Made by a program: the position numbers and the translations under genes. From Episyrphus balteatus (lineage: Eukaryota; Arthropoda; Insecta; Diptera; Syrphidae), in the NCBI RefSeq assembly GCF_945859705.1, contig NC_079136.1:41449307-41513306 (forward strand): a stretch of 64,000 bases of DNA. The letters are read 5' to 3'. Under the pieces are notes generated by a model. That model ran no database searches, was not told where the DNA came from, and saw nothing but the letters and a program-made list of their open reading frames with translations. Below, one piece after another: positions 38,244 through 49,453 of this stretch. How positions within the stretch are numbered: the first letter of the stretch is position 1; each line of letters begins with the position of its first letter.

Positions 38244-38545
38244 AAAACGGCAAAAATAGCAGTTAATCGACGAGAAATTTTTAGATCTGATTCCAATTCA
38301 TTTGATTCTGGGGCAAAAATCAAACAAAAAGCTGGTGTTTCTGCAAGTGTTTCAACACTCCGCAGAGTAATTAACAGCACAGATCATTTTAACCCATTAA
38401 AAGTCCAAAAGAAACCACCTTTAAACAAGAAACAAAAAGGTATTCGTTTAGAATTTTCTAGACTCCATATGAGCTGGAAAAATGAGTGACGCAAAGTGGT
38501 TTTTCTCATTTGAAAAAGTTCAATTTTGATGGGCCCGATGACTTC
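38244..38545 (+). pseudogene. Tc1-like transposase N-terminal half, left arm
   Basis: The plus-strand frame from 38244 gives SFDSGAKIKQKAGVSASVST, resembling the second helix-turn-helix of Tc1 transposases, then PLNKKQKGIRLEFSRLHMSW, the linker common to this family. A TGA at 38487-38489 replaces the usual Trp before RKVVF. After a one-base shift the reading continues SHLKKFNFDGPDDFNYEYM, corresponding to the family's SDEKKFNLDGPDGF..Y block with the first catalytic Asp changed to His. The copy stops at the palindrome centre. The first helix-turn-helix upstream (38070-38243) is too decayed to read through. Confidence 0.7.
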
Positions 38546-38842
38546 AATTATGAATACATGAAAATTGAACTTTTTTAAATGAGAAAAACCACTTTGCGTC
38601 ACTCATTTTTCCAGATCATATGGAGTCTAGAAAATTCTAAACGAATACCTTTTTTTTTCTTGTTTAAAGGTGGTTTCTTTTGGACTTTTAACGGGTTAAA
38701 ATGATCTGTGCTGTTATTTACTCTGCGGAGTGTTGAAACACTTGCAGAAACACCAGCTTTTTGTTTGATTTTTGCCCCAGAATCAAATGAATTGGAGGCA
38801 GATCTAAAAATTTCTCGTCGATTAACTGCTATTTTTGCCGTT
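38546..38842 (-). pseudogene. Tc1-like transposase N-terminal half, right arm
   Basis: Mirror copy of the relic at 38244-38545 on the minus strand, with the same helix-turn-helix-like and linker segments and only scattered differences. The two copies meet near 38543, so neither can ever have encoded the C-terminal catalytic half at this locus. Confidence 0.65.
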
Positions 38843-39678
38843 TTTTACCTCAATTCATATTTTTCCTGTACAAACTTTTATTTCGGAGATACGAATAGGC
38901 AACACACTAAAACTCCGATGAATTTTGGTAGCTATAGTAGACCCGGTCAGTACTTGTTCCGTTAACAAATTAATTTTAGCTCTGTCGACAGTATTCAAAG
39001 CTTTTAATCTAGTACTTTTTTTTAAATTTTAATTAAATGACAAAATCTTATTGAGGACATTTCAACCTTTGATTTGGTATGCCAATCACCTCAAAACTCT
39101 CATAAACAACGAAGATATTGACCTTGAAAGACCGTGTGTCTATTCAGTTGACGCAAAAAAAAACTGCATTTTTCCATATGGGACGCTTTGTAAGAGAACA
39201 CGAAAAAAAATAGCTGTACTTTGTGAATTATTCTTTCCGATTTGTTTTCACAACATCACAAGCTAACGGTAAACATCATCAAATGACACATTAAAGCTCA
39301 ATCTTAGGATAAAATACACAAAATACCTTTGAAATTTTGTGTGCTTATTCAGTTGAAGCGGAGTGTATATAGAAATATGATGTACTCAGTAATACCTGAC
39401 ATGATTTTTATTTTGTAGCACAGTGTTATGTTCTTTTTTGTTTTAATTAGAAACACAAATTTATAATTCATTTTTTAAGCTCCCTTGAGAAAACATATCT
39501 GCTCTCCTAGCATACTCAAGGGCGTAAGTAGGGTGTAGTAAATGAAGCTTGATAAGAAAAGTATATAGATACTGTTTTTAGTCGTATCTATGTGGAGTTG
39601 TGATAAAACTTCAAAATCAACTGTTTTATCACTCTTAATATTTTTTTGAATTTTGTATAAAAAGATTTATTTAAAATA

Positions 39679-40067
39679 CAGTTGAAACTCCGTGATGGTC
39701 GGGACCGAGCTCATTACGGATAATCGAAAATCCTGAATAATAGAACTTTCTTTTCTCAAACAATAATTAATATTTACCTAAGTTTTTATTAAGAAATGTA
39801 AAAAACAGAACGAAAACAAACATAAGGTACCTACTCGAAAAAAAAGCAAAAAACAGCACATATACCGTATCTTCCTTTTCCGTTGCTGAATTAAAGTGAA
39901 GGAATTTGTTCGGTAATGTATTATGTTACGGATAGTAGAGTTTATTACGGATAACAGAGTTTAAATAATAACATTGTCTCCATTGTTGAGAAAGAATGTC
40001 AAATATTTTCATCACGGATAATAGAGCGTTCCGGTTAATCGAATCCCGGATAATCGAGTTTCAACTG
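39679..40067. mobile_element. pogo/Tigger-like MITE, TA TSD
   Basis: The ends read CAGTTGAAACTC and its inverse, with TA at 39677-39678 and 40068-40069. The CAGT..AACTC terminus and TA target are those of pogo/Tigger-type elements. The interior carries several copies of CGGATAAT(C/A)GAG (39718, 39950, 40015, 40048), probably internal binding-site-like repeats. No coding capacity. Confidence 0.8.
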
Positions 40068-40259
40068 TACTTCGAAATAAAACACAACCACTTTTGCTCG
40101 TAAGTTGATAATTGGGTATAATCTTTATTTCAGTCATAAGACCGATTCGTACAATCGCTGCATCAATTGTATTGGTTTCCAAAAAGTAGCTCAATTGCGG
40201 AACATATATTTTTAGTAGTGTATTTTCAATCTGTTTGTACTTCCGTACATCAACTCTTT

Positions 40260-40386
40260 ATGGCCGATTTCATAAAGCCCTTTTAAAAAATTATCAGGCT
40301 TTTACGTCCTAAAATAACGTTTATTCCATTTAAAAAACGTCATTTAAAAATTTAAAAGCCTTTTAAATGTTTATGAAATCCGTCAT
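40260..40386. mobile_element. Small TIR MITE (127 bp)
   Basis: The ends read ATGGCCGATTTCATAAA and the inverse of ATGACGGATTTCATAAA. The interior is A/T with AAAAGGCTTTTAAA-type motifs that also pair (CTTTTAAA ... TTTAAAAG). No clear TSD. Class not assigned. Confidence 0.6.
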
Positions 40387-42909
40387 TACTCTTTTAAAGT
40401 AAACCTTGTTCTTCGCTTATTAATATAAGGTTAACAAAAAAACTCTTTCACTGCAAATAATAAAATATATAATTCATCATTCTTTTTACATTCATTAGAA
40501 TAGATGTTAGAATTATGTGTCTCAAATCCGTTTTCAATTAACCCGTCTTCCAAACTTTGATATGACAACCTTAATCTATAATGCTTAAAACTCAAATTTA
40601 ATTAATATAGAAACTGAAGGTCAAAATAAACCAATAGATCTCGCAAAAAGCATAAATTAAATCAGTTTTATATAAATTTATCCAATAATGACAATATTAG
40701 TTATATGATATCTCATAGTATTTGTGGTTCCATGTTTTTTTTTCTCTGATTTCTGACTAACTTGTTGGTAGATTTTCCTTACATTTACTTTAGTTTTTCT
40801 TGTTATTTAATTTCACAAAAGTGGTTTGCCCACGTTAAGCTGTATCGATTGGATATCGATCTTACATAGCTGCTGTTGCCCAAGTCTCTGCACTTGAGTT
40901 TCGCACAAAAATTTACGCCGAGTACTTATTTCAAAATCGAAATCCTAACTATAAGCACTTGTGGGTGTACTAAATCAAGTTTATTTAATAAAAAAACAAA
41001 AAAAAACCCAATCCAACAGAATACAACCTTCAATTACGGCATAAAATAAGTATATAACATAAAGAATGCCGATAGTAAACAAAAAATCAAATACTCTTGT
41101 CAACACTGAAATGGATTATGCCACTCTCGTTCGTTTATGTATGTTCTTCTTGTTCATTCAATAATAAAATAATATGAGTTAGCCCCCACAACCGACAATG
41201 TGGTGTCTCCCTTTTGCCATGATCCAAATATAGACGAAACCCCAACCAACCTGACCTGACCACTACAACTGTTGTTGTGATTTCATCAAATTGGTTTGTC
41301 ATTTAATTTTGTTTCTGATGTTTTTTTTTTTCGTCGTTTTTTACGTAGCCCCACAGAAGGTGAGATTACAAACAGCGCTATTCGATGCGCTATAAAAAAA
41401 AAGCAAAGTCAATCCATAATAATATAGGCCAGGGCCTGGTTAGACTTAAATTAAATCAGCAATGGTTTGGCACGGAAGGAGACGTGTAGTTTAGAAAATA
41501 CCATCATTGGAATGTGCATGCCTCATTCCTCGAAGCGGACTACGACGACGACGACGACGACTACCGCAACACCGCATCGGGTGGAAAAATGATTTGGTTG
41601 ATGTCTATAAATGTGCATTGTTTACCTCAAAACTTATTTGAATAAAGCCTATTTTGTTTGGAAAGCAGGAGGAGGAGGAAGGTTGTATAGTTAAAGGCAT
41701 TGTTGCTGTTAAGTAAAACGTCAAAACATTCGGTACGTGGTACGGCGACGACGACCGACGGTCAATGTGTATTATAGGAAAGCCATTAAAAAATCACATT
41801 GACGACGACGGACGAAGTTGTTGTTGGCTGCCAATGCCTGATTCTGAAGCGCGTTATTGTGTACACAAAATAGAATCGCATTAGGAAATGGAAAATTATA
41901 ATTATTGTTAAGGCTTAACCAGGTGGCTTGCTCATAAAAGCTACGAGTATTGTCATTTATCGCACTTTAGGTTGAAGCAGCAATCAAAATAATTTATTCA
42001 TTTCACACGAAAGTAAAAATACATTTTCGATGACATTATTTTTCACACTTGTGGTTTTTCAGAGCTTCTCAAATTTCTTTTTGTGTTGATAAGTGTTATT
42101 TGGTTGAGACCGAAAAAGCTGGACGACTTTGTATGTCAATAAAACAAGCTAATAAGATTCAATTATGTAAAATATGAAATTATAGCAAACATTTATTTTT
42201 CTGCTAGAAAAAGGCTATAAATAGCTCTAAATCCGGCCTAACTTCTTCTAAGTCATTAAAGGATCTAGCTCACGAAGTTTAAAAGTTTGAAATACAATCT
42301 GACAATCGGAATTTGAAAGACCACGACCAATCTTCTTTACGCATATGCAGCTAACAGTCAATAGAGACCCCACATGAGTCAAGACCAATGACAAAGATAA
42401 TATCCGATTCCAAACTGAACCTGGATCAGCATGGTGAAAATTTGCGGCCAAAATCTGTTTTTTTTTTTTTTGAAGATGCATTGCTTTTGGTTGTACATAT
42501 TCATTAAAAAAATGTGCCTCGTCCCTTAAGATGAGAGGTATTAATATGGATCATAAAAATTCTTAAGATGAACTCAGCTAAGACATACCCTTAGAGAGAA
42601 AGATAAGAACAAGGTAAATACAGCTAGGGATGAGCTACATAAAAAGACGACCACACCTGTCCTTCTCCTAGCGGAAGGACGGGATTACGAAAATTTTACT
42701 AAAGTATGAAGACGAATTAGAACAAGAATAATGTCGGCTTTGATTTATTTTGAGCGGTATTGATACACTCAAATAAATAGTTTGACTGCTTCAAAATTGT
42801 ATCTGTCCATCCTAATATTCTCTCCGAGTTGACAACTGTGACCCTATTTTATGGATGTTACCATAAATTTGCTTTCGTCTCATTACCACGCAAACCCATT
42901 TCCAACTAA
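40387..42909. other. Non-coding stretch with GAC-rich runs, no gene seen
   Basis: No exon supported. GAC/GACGAC runs occur at about 41540-41562, 41741-41760 and 41800-41812. A minus-strand frame near 42248-42540 includes RDEAHFF, reminiscent of the mariner motif DEAHF, but the flanking residues do not follow the family. Otherwise nothing recognised. Confidence 0.45.
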
Positions 42910-43323
42910 CAGAGTTGTCAGAGAGAATGCAAAAGAATGCAAAAAGAATGCAAAAAGAATGCAAAAAGAATGCAAAAGACTGCAAAAGAATGCAAAAGAA
43001 TGCAAACGAATGCAAAAGACTGCAAAAGAATGCAAAAGAATGCAAAAAGACTACAAAAGAATGCAAAGACTGCCAAGGAATGCAAATGAATGCAAAAGAC
43101 TGCCAAAGACTGCACGCATTCCCAAAAGATTGCAATCATTTGAATGCATTCAATTTATTTGTAAAAAAAAATTGCAATCATTTCACAAAAAATGATTGGT
43201 GATTTCAAAATTTGAAGTCCAAGTCTCAAGTGTAAGTCAATGAATGCAATCCTTTTTTTTGAAATTGTGTAACTGAATTTCAAAGACTGCATTCACAAAA
43301 GATTGCATTCTTTTACAACCCTG
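42910..43323. mobile_element. hAT-like MITE with internal AAAAGAATGCA minisatellite, 8-bp TSD
   Basis: The element starts CAGAGTTGTCAGAGAGAATG and ends with the inverse of CAGGGTTGTAAAAGAATGCA. It is flanked by a perfect 8-bp duplication CCAACTAA (42902-42909, 43324-43331). CAG ends with an 8-bp TSD are the established hAT signature. The left two thirds are an array of about 16 units of (G)AATGCAAAA(A)(GA), i.e. the subterminal motif itself amplified, with inverted copies (TTGCATTC) near the right end. Non-coding; frames through the array encode only low-complexity Lys/Glu/Cys/Met strings. Confidence 0.8.
42928..43105. repeat. 11-12 bp minisatellite (AAAAGAATGCA)n
   Basis: About 16 tandem units with variants AAAAAGAATGC, AAAAGACTGC, AAACGAATGC and AAGACTGCC. 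The variants are interspersed rather than blocked, suggesting repeated local duplication. It lies wholly inside the hAT-like element at 42910-43323. Confidence 0.9.
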
Positions 43324-43331
43324 CCAACTAA

Positions 43332-46300
43332 TAAATTGGTTAGTGCTTCTGATAATGTCAATATTATCCGCATAAACGTCATGTTGAGCGGATTTTTGTG
43401 GATTGCCTTGTTTTAACTTGCGAGTTTTGTTGAATATGACAGGTCATTCTACACAAGCAAAAGAATGATAAAGGTTGCCAAGCTGTAAAGCTCTCCCCTA
43501 TTTATCATAATGTACTTTAAAACAAAGAAGAGGTGTACCCCACCTACCGATTTGATATTATTTGGTTTTCTATTAAATCTATCGCAGTTTGAGAATTTAG
43601 GGGAAGGTTGATTTAACTCGCCTTAGACCACACTATTTGGGACTGATCAGGTCTTTGGCAAAAGGTTTTACTTAATCATAAAAAAGGTGGGGAGATATCA
43701 TCGCCCAAGGAGAATTTATTGGTTTTTTCTACAGCAAAAGATTGACAATTTTCTTCGTTTAGCAGTGTGGGCTTAGAGCTCAAGTGCTGCTTTTTCAGCA
43801 GTCAAGTCTTTAAATGCGTAAATTTATACGACTCATCCTTGACTGCCTTTCCTCTGTTTAATTCTATATAGAAACAAGGTTTTCGTTTTAACTTTCCAGC
43901 AAAGAAGTCCGAAATCTTTTTGATAGTTTAATAAATTCTATCCAATTTCAAACTTTATGATGCCAAAATACAGCGTTTGGCTAATTCAAAGCCCGTTTTT
44001 AAATATATAAACAAAATTGGAACTAATCCTTCCGATTACTTAATTTTCTAAAATAACGGATTAATAAACATAAAGCCGTATATTTTTTTTAATAACTTCA
44101 TCAACTAGATCATAACAAAAAAAAAAAAAAAAAAAAACAACCTACAAACCATAAACTTGAGTTTCAAATGAAAGTAACAAACAAGTTTATTTATACACAA
44201 AATACTCAACTCAACATCAACAAAATATCGTCCATAGAGAAGAGTAAAACTTATGTAATCAAAATAAAAATAAAAAAAAAAAAACGTAGAAGGAAGCTAT
44301 TTACCTGAATAAACTTGTTCAAGCAACATAAATTACATTGCCTTAGGCAAATAGGTCATGTTTATAGCAAACTACGACAACGACGACCAAATAGAAATGT
44401 CAATGCTCCATCTAAATAATAAAAAATAAGAAAAAATATAAAACTCTTTCCATCAGAACAAAATTATTATAAACCACACCCTTCTATACTGTGTGTGATG
44501 GGATCTATGACGACAAGGAGAGTAGGTAGCATTAAAGGCAAACAAAAAAAACCAGCCACCCAACAAACCAACTAAAGGGATCCAAAACCAACGTGTAAAC
44601 AAAAATAATATGTATGACTAAGCAAACAACATTCTAAATTGAGTTCAGCTCAGTTCATTTGTTCCAGCAAGCTTCAACGATGAAAGGATTCATAAAGATA
44701 AAAGCAATCTATATCTCTTTTTAGTTTGGTTTTGGTTTGGTTCTATGAAGGAGATTCCTTCTTTCTTCTTCTTCTTCTACTACTATCCTGTCACTCTTGG
44801 ATCTTTTGCGAACAAAAGCTCTGAAAATAGTGTTGACCTTTCTAAATAAATTTGATTTAATGCAGGACCACACCCCGCGCCGTCTGTCTTCCTCGTCTAT
44901 AAACTACCAACTACCCCCTATTCCACCCCCTTTGTACAGACCATTAATCAAAACAATCAGATAATAAATTTTTGAAAAATGTCACTTACACTTTCCTCCA
45001 CATACAACAAACAACAACAGGAACAACACATGGTTCCCTTTTGGAAATGAAATTGCAAACAAGAAGAAAAAATAAGGGAGTTGGTGGACAGAGACGAGGA
45101 CGAAGAGATGGACTCATTGGATACAAATGTCTGACAGCCGGCGGCGACACATGAGTTCCACCTTCCACACACCAAACCAACCCAACCAAACCAACCTCAT
45201 TGATGTGAAATTACGTCATCCCTGCAATGCTGCTTCACTTTGCCATCTACTTTCTTTCTTTTGAGTTCGAAGTTCATAGACATAACCACCATTAAAAAAA
45301 AAAAAAAGAAAACACGACAACGAAAAATGAGAAAATGTAAATAAAGACGACAATGAGAGAAAGGAATAAGCGAAAGAACAAAAGGATTCCAATTCAAAAC
45401 CACCATCCAAACCACCACCCAAATCCCAATCCCATTCCAACTCAATCCAACTAGAGATGGGAATTATTACTCTTATGAGGATGTGATATGAGAGTGAGAA
45501 GAGTCAACTTATTGCACACATTCCGCAAGGATAAGCAATTAATAAAACACAGAATTTCACTGTGGAAGAATTTAAAGAACAAAGAAGTTAGCTGCCAGAG
45601 AATAATTTCAAAGAAAAAAATTGCGTTTAGTGAGAAAATAGACAGACAACGACAATGTCGACGATGACGATGACTACGACGAGGAGGTTAGCGATTACAT
45701 GATTTATAGAATAACTAGTTAAAGCAGATGCACGACATAAAAATGACAAGACGACTCATCTCATCTTTCACAAAGTAGTTGTTAGTATCGTTGTATGTCG
45801 TCGTTCGTAGTCGTATTCGTCATCATCGTGGTTGTCGTCAGTCAATGTTGGCAAATCGAATTGGCAAAGAAGGCGATCAGATGAACATTGAACATCATCA
45901 TCATCATCAACATCGTCTTCATCTAGCTTGTCTCTTATCGTCGTAGTAGTCGTCGTCATTCAGCTTCGTCACATTTGTTAGAGTATCGCTTCAAGCGCCT
46001 GGACTAGTGGACTGGCCACTTGAAGAGCTCTCTTAAACAGTAAGCCCCCACACTCACACTCTCTGTATGAAAGAACAACTGTATACAACAAGCAACACGA
46101 TACATCAACGAGTTTAAAGCACTTTCAGTTTAACAGAAAAAAAAAAAAGAAATAAAAAGTTAAGTGCCGTCTACGCCATTGGAATGAGTGAAGAATACCG
46201 GCCATCCAAAGAGTGAGTGTGCTGGATAAACAAGTGAAGGAGGATGCAGAGCTGCAATATGATATTCTATCACAAGATTTTTTTTCTCTGTATCTTTTTT

Positions 46301-47380
46301 TAGTCTCTAGGTATACTTTCTTTTGGCTAATAAACAAGTTTTTTTCATATATATTTTCTTTCAATCTAGTTAATTAAGGTGTGTTGGTTAAGAATCATAT
46401 CCGAACGTGTCCGTTGTTGAAAAATAGAAAGAAAAAAATTGTTGATGAATCTCTAAGGTATATCAGCACATCCTTCCAGTTATCGAATGTCAGCTAATGT
46501 TACTGGAATAACCGGCAGAAAAGGATGGATGTTGAATGACTACAAAGGGACAATAGACATCGGAGATTTTTAAACAGACACCTGGTGGAAGGAAATGAAA
46601 TAGCTCTAATACATTAGGGAATCAAACAAGTCTATGATACCAGCATGTACAGAACTTTAATACTCATAGGTAGTGACTGAGAGAACGAAAACTTAAAATA
46701 CTTTAAAGCAACTACTATCGAATGAATTTGAATCTATCTACATAGTCTTTTAAAATCTTAATGAATCAATACTATAACATAGAGTATTAGAACCAGGGCC
46801 TGTAGAACAACAGCAACATTGAAAAAAAAAACATATATACAGGATATATCACCGGAAAACACAATAAATTGAAATAAATTTCCAAGCAAATTTGATACAT
46901 AACCCACTTTGAAATTAAATGTTATTAGCCTCTGCTAATTTTTGGTCACCACGATCGAGTATTGCAAATCGGAGAAGGTGACAGGGGCATCATCGATAAT
47001 TCGACAAAAAAAAAAATCTGTTTGCAACGCTGATAGTTTTAGAAAACTTCTTAAACAACTTCATCAACATTTCCTATTTTGTTCAGAACAGAAAATAATA
47101 AAATATTATGTAGTTTAAAAAACTAAAAATACTATTTGTTCAAAACTTTATGAAAGTACAAGCAACAAAAATGCGGTCTACGCTTTTTGATCTTACTATA
47201 TCTTATAAATCAATTAAATTATTTTATAGTATTTAGTGCGTGATAAAAGCGCATTTTTAGTTTTTTAAACTACATACATGTGTATATATTTTTTTTTTTG
47301 TAGACTTATTATGATTGAAAGTAGGTTCAATTCGACTTGAGTTGTATTAGCCTCCAAAGCCCCTATCTTTCGCTCGTAAC
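43332..47380. other. Non-coding stretch with low-complexity runs, no gene seen
   Basis: No exon supported. The part 44.8-46.1 kb is richer in G+C, with CCAACC/ACCAAACC runs (45165-45200, 45405-45450), GAC and ATC triplet runs (45640-45690, 45893-45960) and CT/TTC runs. This could be regulatory or intronic DNA of a fly gene, but no conserved frame or splice structure was visible. Confidence 0.4.
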
Positions 47381-47386
47381 TGCAAG

Positions 47387-47660
47387 GCTAAAATTGATTT
47401 GGGGTGCTTCAACCCCCCCAATGCCCCCAGGGTACGGTCTAGTAAAATATTGTGTTGTCATCCGAACTACATATAGTATGTATAAAGTTTCAGTTCGATA
47501 CGATAATTGGAAGTAGGCTAAAATTGATTTGGGATGTTTCGACCTCTCCAATGCCCCTCCCCAAGGTCCGGACCACCAAAATATTGTGTTGTCATTGTCA
47601 CCCAAACTACATGTGTACAAAGTTTCAGTTCGATACGATAATTGGAAGTGGGTCAAAATT
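47387..47660. repeat. Two-copy tandem duplication, unit about 130 bp
   Basis: Landmarks GGCTAAAATTGATTTGGG (47387, 47517), CCAATGCCCC, AAAATATTGTGTTGTCAT and AAAGTTTCAGTTCGATACGA recur in order, followed by AATTGGAAGT. The units are about 85% alike. It is G+C-richer than the surroundings. It looks like part of a dispersed repeat; class unknown. Confidence 0.75.
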
Positions 47661-47840
47661 TAGTTCCAAGACTTTATTACATTATGCTTAGTAAGTTAGT
47701 TAGTTAGATATTAAAAATAAGAAATAAACCTGTGAAGCAAAAGCTTTTAAAGAGCTAAGTCTCCTACACTCCAAACATTTTCTGCATGCGAGTTATTTGT
47801 AGTGAACATTAAAAAAATCAAATCTCGGAAGTACTCATAC

Positions 47841-49451
47841 ACTTCGCGTCACTTGAATAGAAACAACATTTTTTCTTTAGAAAATAGCGATTGGCGCTTT
47901 GGTGAGGTAACTTAGTAGATTTTTGGTTTTGCATTTTCAAAGAGGAACTTTTAACAGACAATGTTGTAAAAACAAAAAACCCAAAACAGAAACCGTATGG
48001 CTTCTAGTTGCGTTTTTTTCGCATTACCTCACAAAAAACAGTGTTTTTTTTGCGTCACTTGAATAGAAACAAGCTCTTAAATTAGATAAAAATGATGAAA
48101 AATCATGGAAAACACTAATTATAGTAAAGCAATATTAAGCTTTGACATTATTTGCACATTATAACCAATTATGAGCTACGAGCTACCAATAGGCACCACA
48201 GAAAATGCATAAATAGAACTTAACATTGAAAATGCACTTCTACTGTACACAATCGTGGACCTAATTGGAGAAAGTGATAAAAGTGTTTGGTAACTTCTTA
48301 CAAATTAAGAAAATGACATTTTCTACAATTTAAGGATTGAATAAGTGAAATAAACTTTCGTTTTTATCCGGAATGCATTTGTTTTGTTTCTATTGCGTTG
48401 TTTTTTCTTGAACTATCCTTGTGCAATCTCTAAGACGGTTGTTCTTCCACGTTCCTAAACTTGCCAAGAGCTTCTACCATTATTTCTTTGTAAAAGTTAG
48501 CATCTGTTTTTGAAGCATGAAGCTTCAATTTTGCTATTGCACATCATAAAAACAAAGCGTATTACTATAATACATTTTAGTGCCCTTTATTGGCGATGCG
48601 ATAAAGGTTATTCTTTTATAAACCAATGAAATAGGGCTAATATTAACGTGGTCCATCTGAGTTGGTATGTTTTCCTTTAAAAAAACACTCTTTACCTCAC
48701 TACTTTTCAGTTCGAATGCAACTATAAAATAGTTAACTTTTTTGTAATCTTAGTAGAACTTAAAATGTTGTTATTTTGCATTTTGAGGATTTTTTAATGT
48801 TGTGCACCTTTTATAACTTCCAGGATGAAACAAACCAACACGTTTCCATCGCACTAACACCACGTTTTTGACCGATTTTAGCGGCAAAGTGAAGAAAATT
48901 GCAGCTAGTTTTTAAGTTATTTTTTTCTCTGCTCGTGACTTGGGTCTCACATGTCTTATTTTTTGATTTGATCACTAGTTTACGATATTTTAAAAATTAT
49001 CTCATCCAAATTTGGCAAATTTTCCAATATCTTTCGCGATTTTGCATAGTGCAGGTGCATTTCCAATGTTAGCTGCTATTTATACATTTTCTGAGGTGCC
49101 TATTGGTAGCTCGTAGCTCATAATTGGTTATAATGTGCAAATAATGTCAAAGCTTAATATTGCCTTACTATAATTAGTGTTTTCCATGATTTTTCATCAT
49201 TTTTATCTAATTTAAGAGCTTGTTTCTATTCAAGTGACGCAAAAAAAACACTGTTTTTTGTGAGGTAATGCGAAAAAACGCAACTAGAAGCCATACGGTT
49301 TCTGTTTTGGGTTTTTTGTTTTTACAACATTGTCTGTTAAAAGTTCCTCTTTGAAAATGCAAAACCAAAAATCTACTAAGTTACCTCACTAAAGCGCCAA
49401 TCGCTATTTTCTAAAGAAAAAATGTTGTTTCTATTCAAGTGACGCGAAGTG
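47841..49451. mobile_element. Tc1-type fold-back with CACTTCGCGTCACTTGAATAG ends
   Basis: The ends read CACTTCGCGTCACTTGAATA and its inverse, with TA at 47839-47840 and 49452-49453. The arms are about 370 bp (47841 to about 48213, about 49085-49451) and nearly identical. A second copy of the end (TGCGTCACTTGAATAGAAAC) lies about 205 bp inward in each arm. The ends resemble those of the fold-back at 37721 (CACTCCGCTTCAACTGAATA), so both derive from the same Tc1 lineage. The 870-bp middle shows no readable transposase. Confidence 0.78.
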
Positions 49452-49453
49452 TA

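Larger units (their letters stand above)
37721..39365. mobile_element. Tc1-type fold-back: two half elements head to head
   Basis: A 1.65-kb palindrome with arms 37721-38527 and 38561-39365 around a 33-bp loop. The ends read CACTCCGCTTCAACTGAATA and TA flanks both sides (37719-37720, 39366-39367). A second copy of the end (GCGTCAACTGAATAGACACA) lies about 200 bp inward in each arm, the IR/DR layout of Tc1-like elements. Each arm carries the N-terminal half of a Tc1-like transposase pointing toward the centre, so the palindrome seems to be an element whose 5' half was duplicated in inverse. Arms differ at few positions. Confidence 0.8.
36774..39425. mobile_element. TIR element with CACTGTG ends containing a palindrome and a nested Tc1 fold-back
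   Basis: The ends read CACTGTGTTACAAAATAAAA and the inverse of CACTGTGCTACAAAATAAAA, flanked by TTA on both sides (36771-36773, 39426-39428). A second matching block (GGTATTACTGAGTACATCAT) lies inside each end. The interior 36945-37710 is itself a palindrome centred near 37330. The Tc1-type fold-back 37721-39365 is inserted close to the right end. A TTA TSD would fit PIF/Harbinger, while CACTGTG ends recall Transib; class unresolved. Confidence 0.55.

Noticed and set aside
42248..42540. Minus-strand frame with RDEAHFF, like the mariner motif DEAHF
   Set aside because: Residues on both sides do not follow mariner transposases and no second catalytic block was found, so the match may be chance.
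42851..43202. Overlapping plus- and minus-strand frames of 73-114 codons rich in Lys, Cys and Met or Phe, Ser and His
   Set aside because: Direct translations of the 11-12 bp minisatellite; all frames stay open because the unit lacks stops.
44957..45445. G+C-richer block with overlapping frames on both strands
   Set aside because: Frames are CCAACC/GGTTGG and CT-rich low-complexity translations without domain, splice site or start context.
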